A DNA stretch of 64,000 nt, from assembly GCA_034432755.1 (NCBI GenBank), contig DAOUBQ010000028.1, positions 18,332-82,331 on the forward strand. Reading direction: 5' to 3'. This DNA comes from UBA5195 sp034432755 (GTDB taxonomy: Bacteria; Chloroflexota; Anaerolineae; Anaerolineales; Villigracilaceae). Under the pieces are notes generated by a model. It saw nothing but the letters and a program-made list of their open reading frames with translations. It did not search any database and was not told the origin of the DNA. How positions within the stretch are numbered: position 1 is the first letter of the stretch; the number at the start of each line of letters is the position of its first letter. A program made the translations under genes and the position numbers. Of the stretch, positions 8,500-18,032 are shown piece by piece.

Positions 8500-9525
8500 A
8501 TGTCGCGCTTTATCGAAGAAGAATTTCAGATACCTGTCTGCATTGCTGATTTGCCAGCGCATGATTTTCAGGTTTCTCTTGAAACGCTTACTGAAGATGT
8601 GGTTGCTGTTTTAGAGGACACGCCCGATTTGCCTGGGGTATTAATTGTCAACAATCGTAAACTGGTTGGGTTTATTACCCGGCTGAAACTGTTTGAACGA
8701 TTGGGGCATCGCTACGGGATTGAATTGTTCATGCGTAAGCCCATCCGCGAGTTGAACAATATCATGCGCACCCAAGTTGAGCCGCTTTCTGGCAATATGC
8801 GTGTTGAGGAAGCCGTGCAGCGCGCCCTCAATCGCCCGCCGCTCGATATTTACGACCCGGTGGTGGTGGAAGTGAGCAACGGCCTGTATCGCATTCTCGA
8901 TATGAACGTATTGGTGCTGGCGCAATCGCGGACGGTTATCAACCTGAGTAACGTGTTTGGAAAATTAGAGCGCCTTGATGCTTTGGTTTTGCAAAAGCAG
9001 GATAAGACCGAGATTGCAGGTCGTATTTTGCGCTTGTTGGGGCAGGTGGTTCCTTATCACCAGGCGCAGGTCCTTATTAAGCAATCTGAAACCATTCAGT
9101 TGGTTGCTTCCTATGGCTGGCAGGCCACTCATCCGCTCGATTTGAGCAGTATCCAGACCAATCCGATTTATCAGATGATGCGCAAGCACCGCCAGGCAAT
9201 TTACCTGCCTGATACCAGCCATGTTCCGGCCTGGAAAGGGATGGATGTTTTGGGGCAGCCGGCCTCGTGGCTGGGCGTGCCGCTGTTAGACGGTGAAGGC
9301 GATTTCTTTGGCTTTTTGTCGCTTGGTAGAAACGTGGATAGCCCATTCACCTCGAATGAAAAGCAGACCTGTGAGGCGTTTGCGCAGCGCATGGCAAACG
9401 TTTGGCGACGAAAAGAAAAAAAGAAAGGTATCATTGGGGGCAATCATTCATTCACACGCCTGGGTGGCGCTTCTCCTATTTTTATGGAAATGTTGACCTG
9501 GAATGAAATAGAAGGCGTTTATTAA
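8500..9525 (+). CDS. CBS-like and GAF-like domain protein
   Basis: Predicted soluble sensor or regulatory protein of 341 residues. Residues about 20-70 (LEDTPDLPGVLIVNNRKLVGFITR and on, seen in parts) resemble half of a CBS pair, followed by a second similar segment to about 130. The C-terminal part from about 175 to 310 looks like a GAF domain, with a YHQAQVLI strand and a closing SWLGVPLLDGEGDFFGFLSLGR. No output domain is recognisable. The ATG at 8500 is chosen because TAAGG precedes it; an in-frame start at 8443 lacks one. It stands alone, divergent from the glycosyltransferase-like gene. The function is not known. Confidence 0.55.
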   Translation: MSRFIEEEFQIPVCIADLPAHDFQVSLETLTEDVVAVLEDTPDLPGVLIVNNRKLVGFITRLKLFERLGHRYGIELFMRKPIRELNNIMRTQVEPLSGNMRVEEAVQRALNRPPLDIYDPVVVEVSNGLYRILDMNVLVLAQSRTVINLSNVFGKLERLDALVLQKQDKTEIAGRILRLLGQVVPYHQAQVLIKQSETIQLVASYGWQATHPLDLSSIQTNPIYQMMRKHRQAIYLPDTSHVPAWKGMDVLGQPASWLGVPLLDGEGDFFGFLSLGRNVDSPFTSNEKQTCEAFAQRMANVWRRKEKKKGIIGGNHSFTRLGGASPIFMEMLTWNEIEGVY

Positions 9526-9677
9526 ATTTGGCTCTCCCGTAATGACTTTAATAAATTGACGTTCTTCGTGCGCTTTGCGGTTTAGCAGGGTTTTTGTGCG
9601 GTAGAGAATCTTTTGTAGTAAAAAATGGTTTTCCCGTTTAAAACGGTCGAGCCTTAAATTTTTGAAGGACGGATGAC

Positions 9678-10454
9678 ATGCACATTCTCGTTACCAATGA
9701 TGATGGCGTAACCGCGCCCGGTTTACTGGCCCTGGCTCAGTCCATGCGCGCCTTGCCCAATGTAAAAGTCAGCATCCTGGCTCCTGACCGGAACTGGTCG
9801 GGGAGCGGGCATGTCAAAACGCTCGAACGTCCCCTGCGGGTGCGCGATGTGACCCTGGCTGACGGCACGGTGGCCTTTGCCAGTGATGGCGCGCCTTCGG
9901 ATTGCGTGGCGTTGGCCTTGCTGGGATTTTTCGAGGAGAAAATTGACCTCGTTGTTTCGGGAATCAACCCGATGCACAACTTGGGGCATGATGTGACTTA
10001 CTCTGGCACGGTTACAGCGGCGATGGAAGCCGTCATTTGGGACACGCCCGGCATTGCTTTTTCGCTGGGGTCGCTCGATAACCACCTCGGTGCGTTGGAT
10101 TACACGGCTGCTGCCCAAATTGCCTGGCGCGTGGTCAGCACAGCGCGCGAACACCGTCTCCCACCCGGCATGTTGCTCAATGTCAACATCCCCTACCTGC
10201 CTGTTGACGAAATCAAGGGCATTCGCATCACCCGGCAGGGCTTGCGCGTGTACCGCGACCGGCTCGATAAGCGCATTGACCCGCGCGGGCGTCCCTATTA
10301 TTGGATTGGCGGCGATTCGCCCACCGGAACGCCCGAAGAAGGCACCGATGTGGGCGCAATTGCGGCGGGGTATGTTTCTATCACCCCCATTCAGTTGGAC
10401 CTGACGATGTATAACGCGATTCCTACCCTGGGGGATTGGGATTGGAAATCATAG
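9678..10454 (+). CDS. surE: 5'-nucleotidase SurE
   Basis: Divalent-metal nucleoside monophosphatase of the survival protein SurE family. The N-terminus MHILVTNDDGVTAPGLLAL holds the metal-binding DD pair; SDGAPSDCVALAL and SGINPMHNLGHDVTYSGTV supply the remaining active-site Asn and Ser residues. Length (258) is standard. GAAGGA lies nine bases before the ATG. The Ppx/GppA-like gene follows 91 bases later on the same strand, so this stretch holds three phosphatases in a row. Confidence 0.95.
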   Translation: MHILVTNDDGVTAPGLLALAQSMRALPNVKVSILAPDRNWSGSGHVKTLERPLRVRDVTLADGTVAFASDGAPSDCVALALLGFFEEKIDLVVSGINPMHNLGHDVTYSGTVTAAMEAVIWDTPGIAFSLGSLDNHLGALDYTAAAQIAWRVVSTAREHRLPPGMLLNVNIPYLPVDEIKGIRITRQGLRVYRDRLDKRIDPRGRPYYWIGGDSPTGTPEEGTDVGAIAAGYVSITPIQLDLTMYNAIPTLGDWDWKS

Positions 10455-10545
10455 CTCAGGTGAATCACATCCCTTCTAAAAAAATGATAAACTCCTCCCT
10501 GCCAGGCTGCCCAATTGGGTGTACACTCTAGCGCATGGAGGTGCC

Positions 10546-12045
10546 ATGAATAATATTGCCGCAATTGACGTCGGCTCGAATGCCATTCGCATGGCTGTTG
10601 CGCGCCCTAAAAGCGAAGGCGGCCTGGAGATGCTCGAATCGACCCGCCTGCCGGTGCGCCTGGGGCAAGATGCCTTCACCAGCGGGCTGCTTGGCGAATC
10701 TCTCATGCAGGCGACGGTGGATGCCTTCCTGCGCTTTCGCACCATCGCCGACCAGTTTGGGGTGGAGCAGTTGCGGGCAGTTGCCACGTCGGCCTTGCGT
10801 GAAGCCGAAAATGGCGAATTGCTGATTGACCGGATTGCCCGCCAGACAGGAATCAAGGTAGAAATTATCAGTGGAGAAGAGGAAGCGCGGCTTATTCACC
10901 TGGGAGTCTCGAAGGCGTTGGATTTAAACGCAAAGCGCGCGGTTCTGATTGACATTGGCGGCGGCAGTGTGGAAGTGACCATCGTGCGCGGTGATGAAGT
11001 TCTCTCTTCCGAAAGTTACCCTATGGGGACGGTGCGCCTGTTGCAGCGGCTGGAGTTGAATGGCGGCTTACCAAGTCTCAAGTTGATGCGCGAGTACACC
11101 GAATCGGCCCGGCGGCGGATTGACCGCGAGTTGGGCGGCCAGAAAGTTGATTTGTGCGTTGGCACTGGCGGCAACCTCGAAGAAATGGGCTTGTTGCGCA
11201 AACGTCTCTTCAAACGCGATTCGAGCGACTTGATTAGCCTCGATGAACTGAACGCCCTCATCGAAAAACTGGGTGATATGACGGTGGAAGAGCGCATTAA
11301 GAAACTTGACCTGCGCCCCGACCGGGCCGATGTATTGCTGCCGGCTTGCATGGTGGTGCAAATGATTGCCCGCGAAGCGGGCGCAAAGGAAATCAAAATT
11401 CCTGGCGTAGGGTTAAAAGATGGCGTTTTGTGGGACATGCTGCCGCTGGCCCTGGGGCCGCGCCTGCCGCGCCGTGAACAGGTTCGCAACGCTGCCATGC
11501 GCCTGGGACAAAAATACCTGTTCGATGTTGAACACGCTTCACACGTTGCACGTCTGGCCGGGCGCATTTTTGACCAGACCCTTTCGCTACATGGCCTCAA
11601 CGAAAGCGACCGCCTGCTGCTCGAAGCCGCCTCTCTGCTGCACGACATTGGGCATTTCATCAACACCATTGACCATGACCAGCACGGCTACTACATTCTC
11701 AAACATTCCCCCTTAATGGGTTTAGAGCCGCCCCAGCAGGAAGTAGTCGCCAGCGTGATTCGCTTTCATCGCAAGACCTCCCCCTCCACCCAGGATGAAG
11801 CCTTCAAGGCCTTGCCCGTTTCGGAGCGCATGACTGTTCTGAAACTATGCGCCATCCTTCGTCTGGCCGATGCGCTTGAAATCAGTCACGCTGCCCGGCT
11901 GCGCGATGTCACGCTCGAAAAGCGCGGCAGTGGCTGGCAGGTTTTACTGCACGGGCAGGGCGAGATGATGCTCGAAAAGTGGTCGTTTGAGAAGCGCAAG
12001 GGACTGTTTCAGGACGTTTTTGGCGTCAGGTTAGAAATTATTTAG
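10546..12045 (+). CDS. ppx: Ppx/GppA family phosphatase with C-terminal HD domain
   Basis: Exopolyphosphatase or guanosine pentaphosphate phosphatase of the ASKHA fold. The N-terminal half has the phosphate loops AAIDVGSNAIRMAV and IDIGGGSVEVTI and the EEEARLIHLG motif with its catalytic Glu; GTGGNLEEMG is the adenosine-loop equivalent. The C-terminal part carries an HD-type metal site (SLLHDIGHFI, HDQHGYYIL). At 499 residues it matches two-domain members. The start at 10546 is preceded by GGAGGTG; an in-frame start 27 bases earlier has none. sixA follows 37 bases downstream, a pairing often seen in polyphosphate-linked clusters. Polyphosphate versus pppGpp specificity cannot be read from the sequence. 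Confidence 0.88.
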   Translation: MNNIAAIDVGSNAIRMAVARPKSEGGLEMLESTRLPVRLGQDAFTSGLLGESLMQATVDAFLRFRTIADQFGVEQLRAVATSALREAENGELLIDRIARQTGIKVEIISGEEEARLIHLGVSKALDLNAKRAVLIDIGGGSVEVTIVRGDEVLSSESYPMGTVRLLQRLELNGGLPSLKLMREYTESARRRIDRELGGQKVDLCVGTGGNLEEMGLLRKRLFKRDSSDLISLDELNALIEKLGDMTVEERIKKLDLRPDRADVLLPACMVVQMIAREAGAKEIKIPGVGLKDGVLWDMLPLALGPRLPRREQVRNAAMRLGQKYLFDVEHASHVARLAGRIFDQTLSLHGLNESDRLLLEAASLLHDIGHFINTIDHDQHGYYILKHSPLMGLEPPQQEVVASVIRFHRKTSPSTQDEAFKALPVSERMTVLKLCAILRLADALEISHAARLRDVTLEKRGSGWQVLLHGQGEMMLEKWSFEKRKGLFQDVFGVRLEII

Positions 12046-12082
12046 CGCAAGATTCCATCTTGCGCCACGCAAGGAGCAGAAC

Positions 12083-12598
12083 ATGAACCTCTACCTTATC
12101 CGTCACGCCATCGCTGTCGAACCCGGCACGCCGGGATACGAAGAGGACCAATTGCGTCCATTAACCGGCAAGGGCAGCGAGAAAATGACCAACATCGCGC
12201 GCGGCCTAAAATCACTTGGTTTGTGCTTCGACCTGGTACTCTCCAGTCCTTACGCGCGCGCCATTGAAACGGCAAAAATTTTGCTCAAAGTAATGAAAAT
12301 CAGCAAAGAACGGCTGGTCATTACCGAACACCTGGCCCCTATGGGCTTCCCAGAACAGGTGATAGGCCAAATCAACCAAAACTACTCCAGCCTCGAAAGC
12401 ATTGCCTTGGTGGGGCATGAACCGAACCTGAGCGCGCTCATCAGCTTGCTGGCAGCCGGGGATGCGGAACTTGCCATTGACATGCGCAAGGGTGGGGTGT
12501 GCTGCCTGAGCGCCGAAAACCTGCTCCACGAGCGCCGCGCCACACTCGAATGGCTGATGATGCCCAAGCACCTGGTTGCCCTGGGAGAGCGGGAATAG
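12083..12598 (+). CDS. sixA: Phosphohistidine phosphatase SixA
   Basis: Small histidine phosphatase (171 residues) that removes phosphate from phosphohistidine in signalling proteins. The catalytic RHA motif is at residues 7-9 (YLIRHAIAVEPG), SSPYARAIETA supplies the second Arg, and GHEPNLSAL gives the second catalytic His. AAGGAGCAGAAC precedes the ATG. It lies 37 bases after ppx and is probably co-transcribed with it; a promoter for the following icd gene lies just after its stop. Confidence 0.9.
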   Translation: MNLYLIRHAIAVEPGTPGYEEDQLRPLTGKGSEKMTNIARGLKSLGLCFDLVLSSPYARAIETAKILLKVMKISKERLVITEHLAPMGFPEQVIGQINQNYSSLESIALVGHEPNLSALISLLAAGDAELAIDMRKGGVCCLSAENLLHERRATLEWLMMPKHLVALGERE

Positions 12599-12633
12599 GC
12601 GAGAGGACAGAATCTTGATCTCATCCTACCTTT

Positions 12634-12662
12634 TTGGGCGAAGGTCGGATTGGGATTATAAT
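12634..12662 (+). promoter_or_regulatory. Candidate promoter of icd
   Basis: A perfect TATAAT at 12657-12662 lies 17 bases after a weak TTGGGC at 12634. The icd ATG is about 40 bases downstream with a strong AGGAGGA site. Confidence 0.45.
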
Positions 12663-12702
12663 CAACCAATCACCATCCAAATCTTCCCAGGAGGAACAGC
12701 CA

Positions 12703-14103
12703 ATGGCTTATGTAAACGTCGAAGTTCCCGCAGGTGGGGACAAAATCAGCATCAAGGATGGGGTTTTGCAAGTCCCCAATAATCCCATCATCCCGTTTGT
12801 TGAGGGAGACGGCACAGGACGCGATATTTGGCGTGCTTCGGTGCGTGTGTTCGATGCAGCGGTTGAGAAGGCTTATGGCGGCCAGCGCAAAATTCACTGG
12901 ATGGAAGTGTACGCGGGAGAGAAATCCTTCAAAAAATTCCAGACCTGGCTTCCCGAAGAAACCACCGAAGCTTTTAAGGAATTTCTGGTGGGCATTAAAG
13001 GCCCGCTCACCACGCCGATTGGCGGCGGCATTCGCTCGCTCAACGTGGCCCTGCGCAAGATGCTCGACCTGTACGTCTGCCTGCGCCCGGTGCGCTATTT
13101 CAACGGTGTGCCGTCGCCGGTCTGCCACCCGGAATTTGTTGATATGGTCATCTTCCGCGAGAACACCGAAGATATTTACGCCGGTATCGAGTTTGCCTAC
13201 GGAACAGATGAGAACAAACGATTCAAAGAGCTGTTCAAGGAAGCCTTTCCCAAGGAATACGCCAAGATGCGCTTCCCTGAAACGAGCGGCATTGGCTTCA
13301 AGCCGATTTCGGTGGAGGGCAGCGAGCGGCTGGCGCGTGCGGCCATCCGCTGGGCGCTGCAAAACAAGCGCAAGAGTGTCAATTTCGTCCACAAGGGCAA
13401 TATCATGAAGTTCACCGAGGGCGCGTTCAAGGATTGGGGCTATGCGGTCGGCAAGCGCGAATTCCGCAGCCAGGTTGTCACCGAGCGCGAAAGTTGGATT
13501 CTAGGCAACAAAGAGAAGAATCCCGGCTTGAGCGTAGAGGAAAACGCGCGGCTGATTGACCCCGGCTTCGAGATGATGTCCCCGGCCCAGCAGGCGGATA
13601 TCAAAGCCGAGGTGCAGGCCGCGCTCGACCTGTGGGAGACGCACGGCGACGGAAAGTGGAAATCCAAACTCTTGCTCAAAGATTCGATTGCCGATGTCAC
13701 GCTCCAGTTCGTTCTGATTCGCCCAAAAGACTACGATGTCATCGCCACCATGAACTTGAACGGCGATTATCTCTCCGATGCGCTGGCGGCCCAAGTGGGC
13801 GGCATTGGCATTGCCCCTGGCGCCAACATTAACTATGACACGGGTCATGCCATTTTCGAGGCCACGCACGGCACCGCACCCAAATACGCCGACCTCGACA
13901 AGGTCAATCCTGGCTCGGTGATTCTCTCTGGTGAGATGATGCTCCGTTACATGGGCTGGAACGAAGCCGCTGATTTGATTATTAAGGGCATGGAAGGCGC
14001 CATCGCCGCTAAAACCGTCACCTATGATTTTGCCCGTCTGATGGATGGTGCAACCGAAGTGAAATGTTCCGAATTTGGGGATGCGGTGATAAAGAATATG
14101 TAA
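12703..14103 (+). CDS. icd: NADP-dependent isocitrate dehydrogenase
   Basis: TCA cycle enzyme converting isocitrate to 2-oxoglutarate and CO2. Substrate motif GGGIRSLNVALRK, NPIIPFVEGDGTGRD at the N-terminus, the metal site in MNLNGDYLSDALAAQVGG, and the cofactor loop GTAPKYADLDKVNPGS are all present. The start at 12703 follows AGGAGGAACAG. At 466 residues it is about 50 longer than the E. coli enzyme; the extra sequence lies around residues 255-305, between KFTEGAFKDWGY and SIADVTLQ, and is charged and predicted helical. The product, 2-oxoglutarate, is the presumed substrate of the KorAB enzyme encoded near the other end of the window. A strong hairpin follows. Confidence 0.95.
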   Translation: MAYVNVEVPAGGDKISIKDGVLQVPNNPIIPFVEGDGTGRDIWRASVRVFDAAVEKAYGGQRKIHWMEVYAGEKSFKKFQTWLPEETTEAFKEFLVGIKGPLTTPIGGGIRSLNVALRKMLDLYVCLRPVRYFNGVPSPVCHPEFVDMVIFRENTEDIYAGIEFAYGTDENKRFKELFKEAFPKEYAKMRFPETSGIGFKPISVEGSERLARAAIRWALQNKRKSVNFVHKGNIMKFTEGAFKDWGYAVGKREFRSQVVTERESWILGNKEKNPGLSVEENARLIDPGFEMMSPAQQADIKAEVQAALDLWETHGDGKWKSKLLLKDSIADVTLQFVLIRPKDYDVIATMNLNGDYLSDALAAQVGGIGIAPGANINYDTGHAIFEATHGTAPKYADLDKVNPGSVILSGEMMLRYMGWNEAADLIIKGMEGAIAAKTVTYDFARLMDGATEVKCSEFGDAVIKNM

Positions 14104-14164
14104 CATTATCCTCGCTTTTCTCGCCGCTCGCCCAGCCCAAGTGATACGCTTTGTTTTTGTTAAT

Positions 14165-14200
14165 GAGCAGCCCTTTGCGGAAAAGCGCAGAGGGCTGCTC
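14165..14200 (+). terminator. Hairpin after icd
   Basis: A 15-base-pair stem, GAGCAGCCCT pairing with AGGGCTGCTC plus inner pairs with one G-T, closes a six-base loop 62 bases after the icd stop. The sequence after the stem is not T-rich, so termination may be inefficient or factor-assisted. Confidence 0.55.
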
Positions 14201-14362
14201 GTTATCGCTTTGCGCCACCTGGCTTAACAAGATAGACAGAACAAAAGGATATTTCCCCCCGCTTTCTGTGCTGCTTATTCTTTAAACGAATGCTGGCCCG
14301 AAAATTTGAGTATTCCTGAAGTTTGGCGGCTCAAAATGCCCAAATCTCAAAGGATTTTGCTG

Positions 14363-14368
14363 TATACT
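14363..14368 (+). promoter_or_regulatory. Candidate -10 box of mfd
   Basis: TATACT about 38 bases before the chosen mfd ATG. It lies downstream of the in-frame ATG at 14323, which supports the later start. The -35 is not obvious. Confidence 0.4.
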
Positions 14369-14406
14369 TAACAATTACCTTTTCCTCATCCGTTCCCGCG
14401 CCCTTT

Positions 14407-17400
14407 ATGGAACTCCTCCTTTCCTCCCTCCGTTCGACCCCTGAATATCAGTCTTTCCTGAAACATGTGCAAGAAGGTAAGCCGCTGGCCGGTCTCGGCT
14501 TGCCGCGCGCGGTGCGATTGGCGCTGCTGGCGGCCTTACACGCTGATTTCCAGCGTCCAATTTTACTGCTGACCGACCGGGCTGACCATGCCCTGGCTCT
14601 GTACGACGAACTGGCCTTTTGGCTGCCTACTGCGGTGCGTTCCTTGTTCTCTGAGCCAAATCCGCTCTTTTACGAGGACGCGGCCTGGGGCAACACCATT
14701 CGCCGCGAACGCCTGCAGGCCCTGACAGCCCTGGCTGCCTATCACCTGCCGTTCGCTAAGAAACCCGCCACCCCGCCAGTGATTATCGCCTCGGCCCGGG
14801 CCGTCATGACGCGCACCCTGCCGCGCCGCGACTTTCTCAAGGCCACCAGGCGACTCACCATCGGGCAAGAAGTTCAGCCAGACGCACTCATCCGTCAGTG
14901 GGCCGCTATCGGCTATCAGGCCACCGAAATCGTCGTCGAACCGGGGCAGTTCTCGCGGCGCGGTGGAATTCTCGATATCTGGGTCACATCTGAGCCACTC
15001 CCGGCCCGTCTCGACTTTTTTGGTGACGAAATTGACACCATTCGGCGCTTCGACCCTGGCTCGCAGCGCACAGTGGCGAAACTAGAGTCGGTCCTGGTAA
15101 CCCCGGCGCGGGAGTACCTGCTCGATAATTCGGCACTCGAACATCGAATAGCGAATGTTGAACCCTCCGAATTCCACATTCCGCTCTTGCACCCGTTTCT
15201 TGCCTCTATTTTGGATTACCTTCCTCCCCGCAGCCTGGTGCTGGTTGATGACCTGTCGCTGGCTGAAGCGATGGTCAGCGAGGTGGAGGAGCAGGCAGTC
15301 AAACTGCGGCAGGAGTCGATTGCCGAAGGCACACTGCCTGCCGATTTCCCTATCCCGTATCTGACATGGACGGAGGTGCTAGACGCGGTGCAGGCTCATC
15401 CCTGGGTTGAGATGGGTTTTGGGGACAGCAATCAGCCAAGTATCCCGTTACAGGATGTTTTCGGTCACGACCAGCGTTTCGGCGGACGTTTGAAGCCTTT
15501 TGTTGAATATCTATCTGGGCTGGTGGGGCAGGGCGATGCCGTTTTGGTCGCCACCCGTCAAAAAGAGCGCTTGCAGGAACTCTGGCGGGAGCACCAGGAG
15601 ATTGCAGAGAGTAGCCCGCAGACCGCTGAATCCATCATCCGTCGTCCAGTTTCTACCGTTGAATTTGTGGAAGCCTCGCTTTCTGAAGGCTTTGTTTTGC
15701 GCGTAGCCAATATATCAAACAAAAATACATCAGACATAGAAAAAGAGAAACCCATCAGCGAACATTCTTCCGCCGAAATACCACTTGCCAATTACCAGTA
15801 TTTTCATCTCATTACTGATTCCGAAATTTTTGGCTGGGAGCGTCCGGTTGCACGTGCCCGTCAAAAGCAGGCTGCCGAAGCCCCCGAAGCAGCCTATGGC
15901 GACCTGCGCACGGGCGATTTCGTGGTGCATGTTGATTACGGCATTGGTCGCTTCATCGGGCTGATGCGGCGCGTGCTGGAGGGGCATGAGCGCGAGTTTT
16001 TGGCGGTGGAATACGAGGGTGGGGCGCAGGTTTTCGTGCCGGTTTTCCAGGCCGACCGACTGACCCGTTACATCGGCGGCGAAGGTACGCCCACCGTCAC
16101 CCGCCTGGGAACCCAGGAGTGGACGCACGCCAAAGCCGGGGTAAAAGAAGCGGTTCAAAAAGTGGCGCAGGAACTACTCGAACTCTATGCCAGGCGTCAG
16201 ACGGTGAGCGGCTTTGCCTTTGGGCCAGATACGGCCTGGCAAAAAGAACTCGAAGATAGTTTTCCCTATATCGAAACACCCGACCAGATAGCAGCCCTCG
16301 AAGCCATCAAGCGCGATATGGAACGTCCGCGTCCGATGGACCGGCTGCTGTGCGGCGATGTGGGCTACGGTAAGACTGAAGTGGCCCTGCGAGCGGCCTT
16401 TAAAGCCGTGCAAAATGGCAAACAGGTGGCCGTTCTGGTGCCAACGACCGTGCTGGCGCAGCAACATTACGAAACGTTTCGTCAACGTCTGGCGGCCTTT
16501 CCGGTGACCGTTGAGATGCTTTCTCGCTTTCGTTCTCCCCGCGAGCAGAGCGAAATTATTCGCAAGCTGTTGTTGGGTCAGGTAGATATCCTGATTGGCA
16601 CCCACCGCCTGATTTCGCCGGATGTCGAGTTTAAAGATTTGGGCCTGGTCATTATTGACGAGGAACAGCGCTTCGGCGTGACTCACAAGGAACACCTGAA
16701 AAAACTGCGCACCGAGGTGGATGTCCTCACCCTAACGGCCACGCCTATCCCGCGCACGCTTTACATGGCTCTCACCGGCGTGCGCGATATTTCAAACCTG
16801 AATACCCCTCCCGAAGAGCGATTGCCGGTCATCACCCACGTCGGTCCGTATTCGCCCAAGCTAGTACGCCAGGCCATCCTGCGCGAACTGGAACGCGGTG
16901 GGCAGGTCTTTTTCGTCCACAACCGTGTTCAGACCATTCCGGCCATAAAAATGCACCTGGAGCAGATTGTTCCCCAGGCGCGGATAGGGGTCGGTCACGG
17001 CCAGATGGATGAAGACCAACTTTCGAAAGTCATGCACGACTTCACCGAGGGCAAAATTGACATCCTGCTTTCGACCACCATCATCGAGAGCGGCCTGGAT
17101 ATCCCCAACGCCAACACGCTGATTGTTGACCGGGCCGACACCTTTGGCCTGGCGCAACTTTATCAGCTGCGCGGACGGGTGGGACGCGGCGCGGCGCGCG
17201 CTTATGCTTATTTTTTTCGGCATCGAAAATTGATGCCGACTGCTGATGGGCAAGAGCGGCTGGAGGTGATTGCGGAGAACACCCAATTGGGCGCAGGTTA
17301 TTCAATTGCCATGCGTGACCTGGAGATTCGCGGCGCGGGCGAATTGCTTGGCCACCGTCAGAGCGGACAGATTGCAGCCGTCGGTTTTCATCTTTACACA

Positions 17401-17982
17401 CGCATGTTGGCGGCCGAGGTCAAGAAGTTGAAGGCTGCGGGTTCCCTGTTGAACATTTTGCCCGCCGGGGTAGAGGATGCCGCTTTCAGCGCGCAACTTT
17501 CGGACTTTGAACGGGAACTTAAAGAACCGGTCACGGTCGATTTGCCGTTGGCAATCGGCATTCCAGCCTCATACATTCCGAATCAAGATTTACGCCTGCG
17601 CTTGTATCGCCGCATTGCCGCCCTGCGCGAGGAGCATGAACTGGAGCCATTGGTAGCCGAATTTACCGACCGTTTTGGCAAACTGCCGGAGATGTTCGAG
17701 AATCTGTTCTACCAGATGCGCGTCAAACTGCGCGCCGACGCCGCCGGGCTGGCCTCGGTCGGCGTGGAAAACGGCCAGATTGTGTTGCGCTACCCGGCCC
17801 TAACGGAAAACATGACCCAACGCACACTTTCTGACCTCGGCGTGGGCGTGCGCGGCGGCAAAAACGCCTACTGGTGCAACTTCCTGAAAGACGACGACTG
17901 GCAGGAGCGCCTGTTGGAAGTGCTGGATAGACTCAACAAGCGGGTGATTGATGTTTACAAAGGAAAAGTGCTTTTAGGCTGA
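14407..17982 (+). CDS. mfd: Transcription-repair coupling factor Mfd
   Basis: ATP-driven translocase that removes RNA polymerase stalled at DNA damage and recruits nucleotide excision repair. Domains in order: UvrB-homology region (SRRGGILDIWV, FFGDEIDTIRRFD), RNA polymerase interacting domain of CarD type (FVVHVDYGIGRFIGLMRR, VFVPVFQADRLTRYIG), helicase core with Walker A GDVGYGKTEVALRAAF, DEEQRFGVTHKEHLK and TATPIPRTLYMALTG, then QLRGRVGRG and the C-terminal TRCF domain. Its 1191 residues are normal. The ATG at 14407 lacks a strong ribosome site, but an upstream in-frame ATG precedes the candidate -10 box. nadC follows 50 bases later. Confidence 0.96.
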   Translation: MELLLSSLRSTPEYQSFLKHVQEGKPLAGLGLPRAVRLALLAALHADFQRPILLLTDRADHALALYDELAFWLPTAVRSLFSEPNPLFYEDAAWGNTIRRERLQALTALAAYHLPFAKKPATPPVIIASARAVMTRTLPRRDFLKATRRLTIGQEVQPDALIRQWAAIGYQATEIVVEPGQFSRRGGILDIWVTSEPLPARLDFFGDEIDTIRRFDPGSQRTVAKLESVLVTPAREYLLDNSALEHRIANVEPSEFHIPLLHPFLASILDYLPPRSLVLVDDLSLAEAMVSEVEEQAVKLRQESIAEGTLPADFPIPYLTWTEVLDAVQAHPWVEMGFGDSNQPSIPLQDVFGHDQRFGGRLKPFVEYLSGLVGQGDAVLVATRQKERLQELWREHQEIAESSPQTAESIIRRPVSTVEFVEASLSEGFVLRVANISNKNTSDIEKEKPISEHSSAEIPLANYQYFHLITDSEIFGWERPVARARQKQAAEAPEAAYGDLRTGDFVVHVDYGIGRFIGLMRRVLEGHEREFLAVEYEGGAQVFVPVFQADRLTRYIGGEGTPTVTRLGTQEWTHAKAGVKEAVQKVAQELLELYARRQTVSGFAFGPDTAWQKELEDSFPYIETPDQIAALEAIKRDMERPRPMDRLLCGDVGYGKTEVALRAAFKAVQNGKQVAVLVPTTVLAQQHYETFRQRLAAFPVTVEMLSRFRSPREQSEIIRKLLLGQVDILIGTHRLISPDVEFKDLGLVIIDEEQRFGVTHKEHLKKLRTEVDVLTLTATPIPRTLYMALTGVRDISNLNTPPEERLPVITHVGPYSPKLVRQAILRELERGGQVFFVHNRVQTIPAIKMHLEQIVPQARIGVGHGQMDEDQLSKVMHDFTEGKIDILLSTTIIESGLDIPNANTLIVDRADTFGLAQLYQLRGRVGRGAARAYAYFFRHRKLMPTADGQERLEVIAENTQLGAGYSIAMRDLEIRGAGELLGHRQSGQIAAVGFHLYTRMLAAEVKKLKAAGSLLNILPAGVEDAAFSAQLSDFERELKEPVTVDLPLAIGIPASYIPNQDLRLRLYRRIAALREEHELEPLVAEFTDRFGKLPEMFENLFYQMRVKLRADAAGLASVGVENGQIVLRYPALTENMTQRTLSDLGVGVRGGKNAYWCNFLKDDDWQERLLEVLDRLNKRVIDVYKGKVLLG

Positions 17983-18032
17983 GAAAGTTTTTGCATTCTG
18001 GTTGTGTTGTAGTCTTAAAATAAGGAGAAAGA

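Noticed and set aside
14323..14406. Upstream ATG for mfd
   Set aside because: It precedes a likely -10 box and adds residues not found in the Mfd family.
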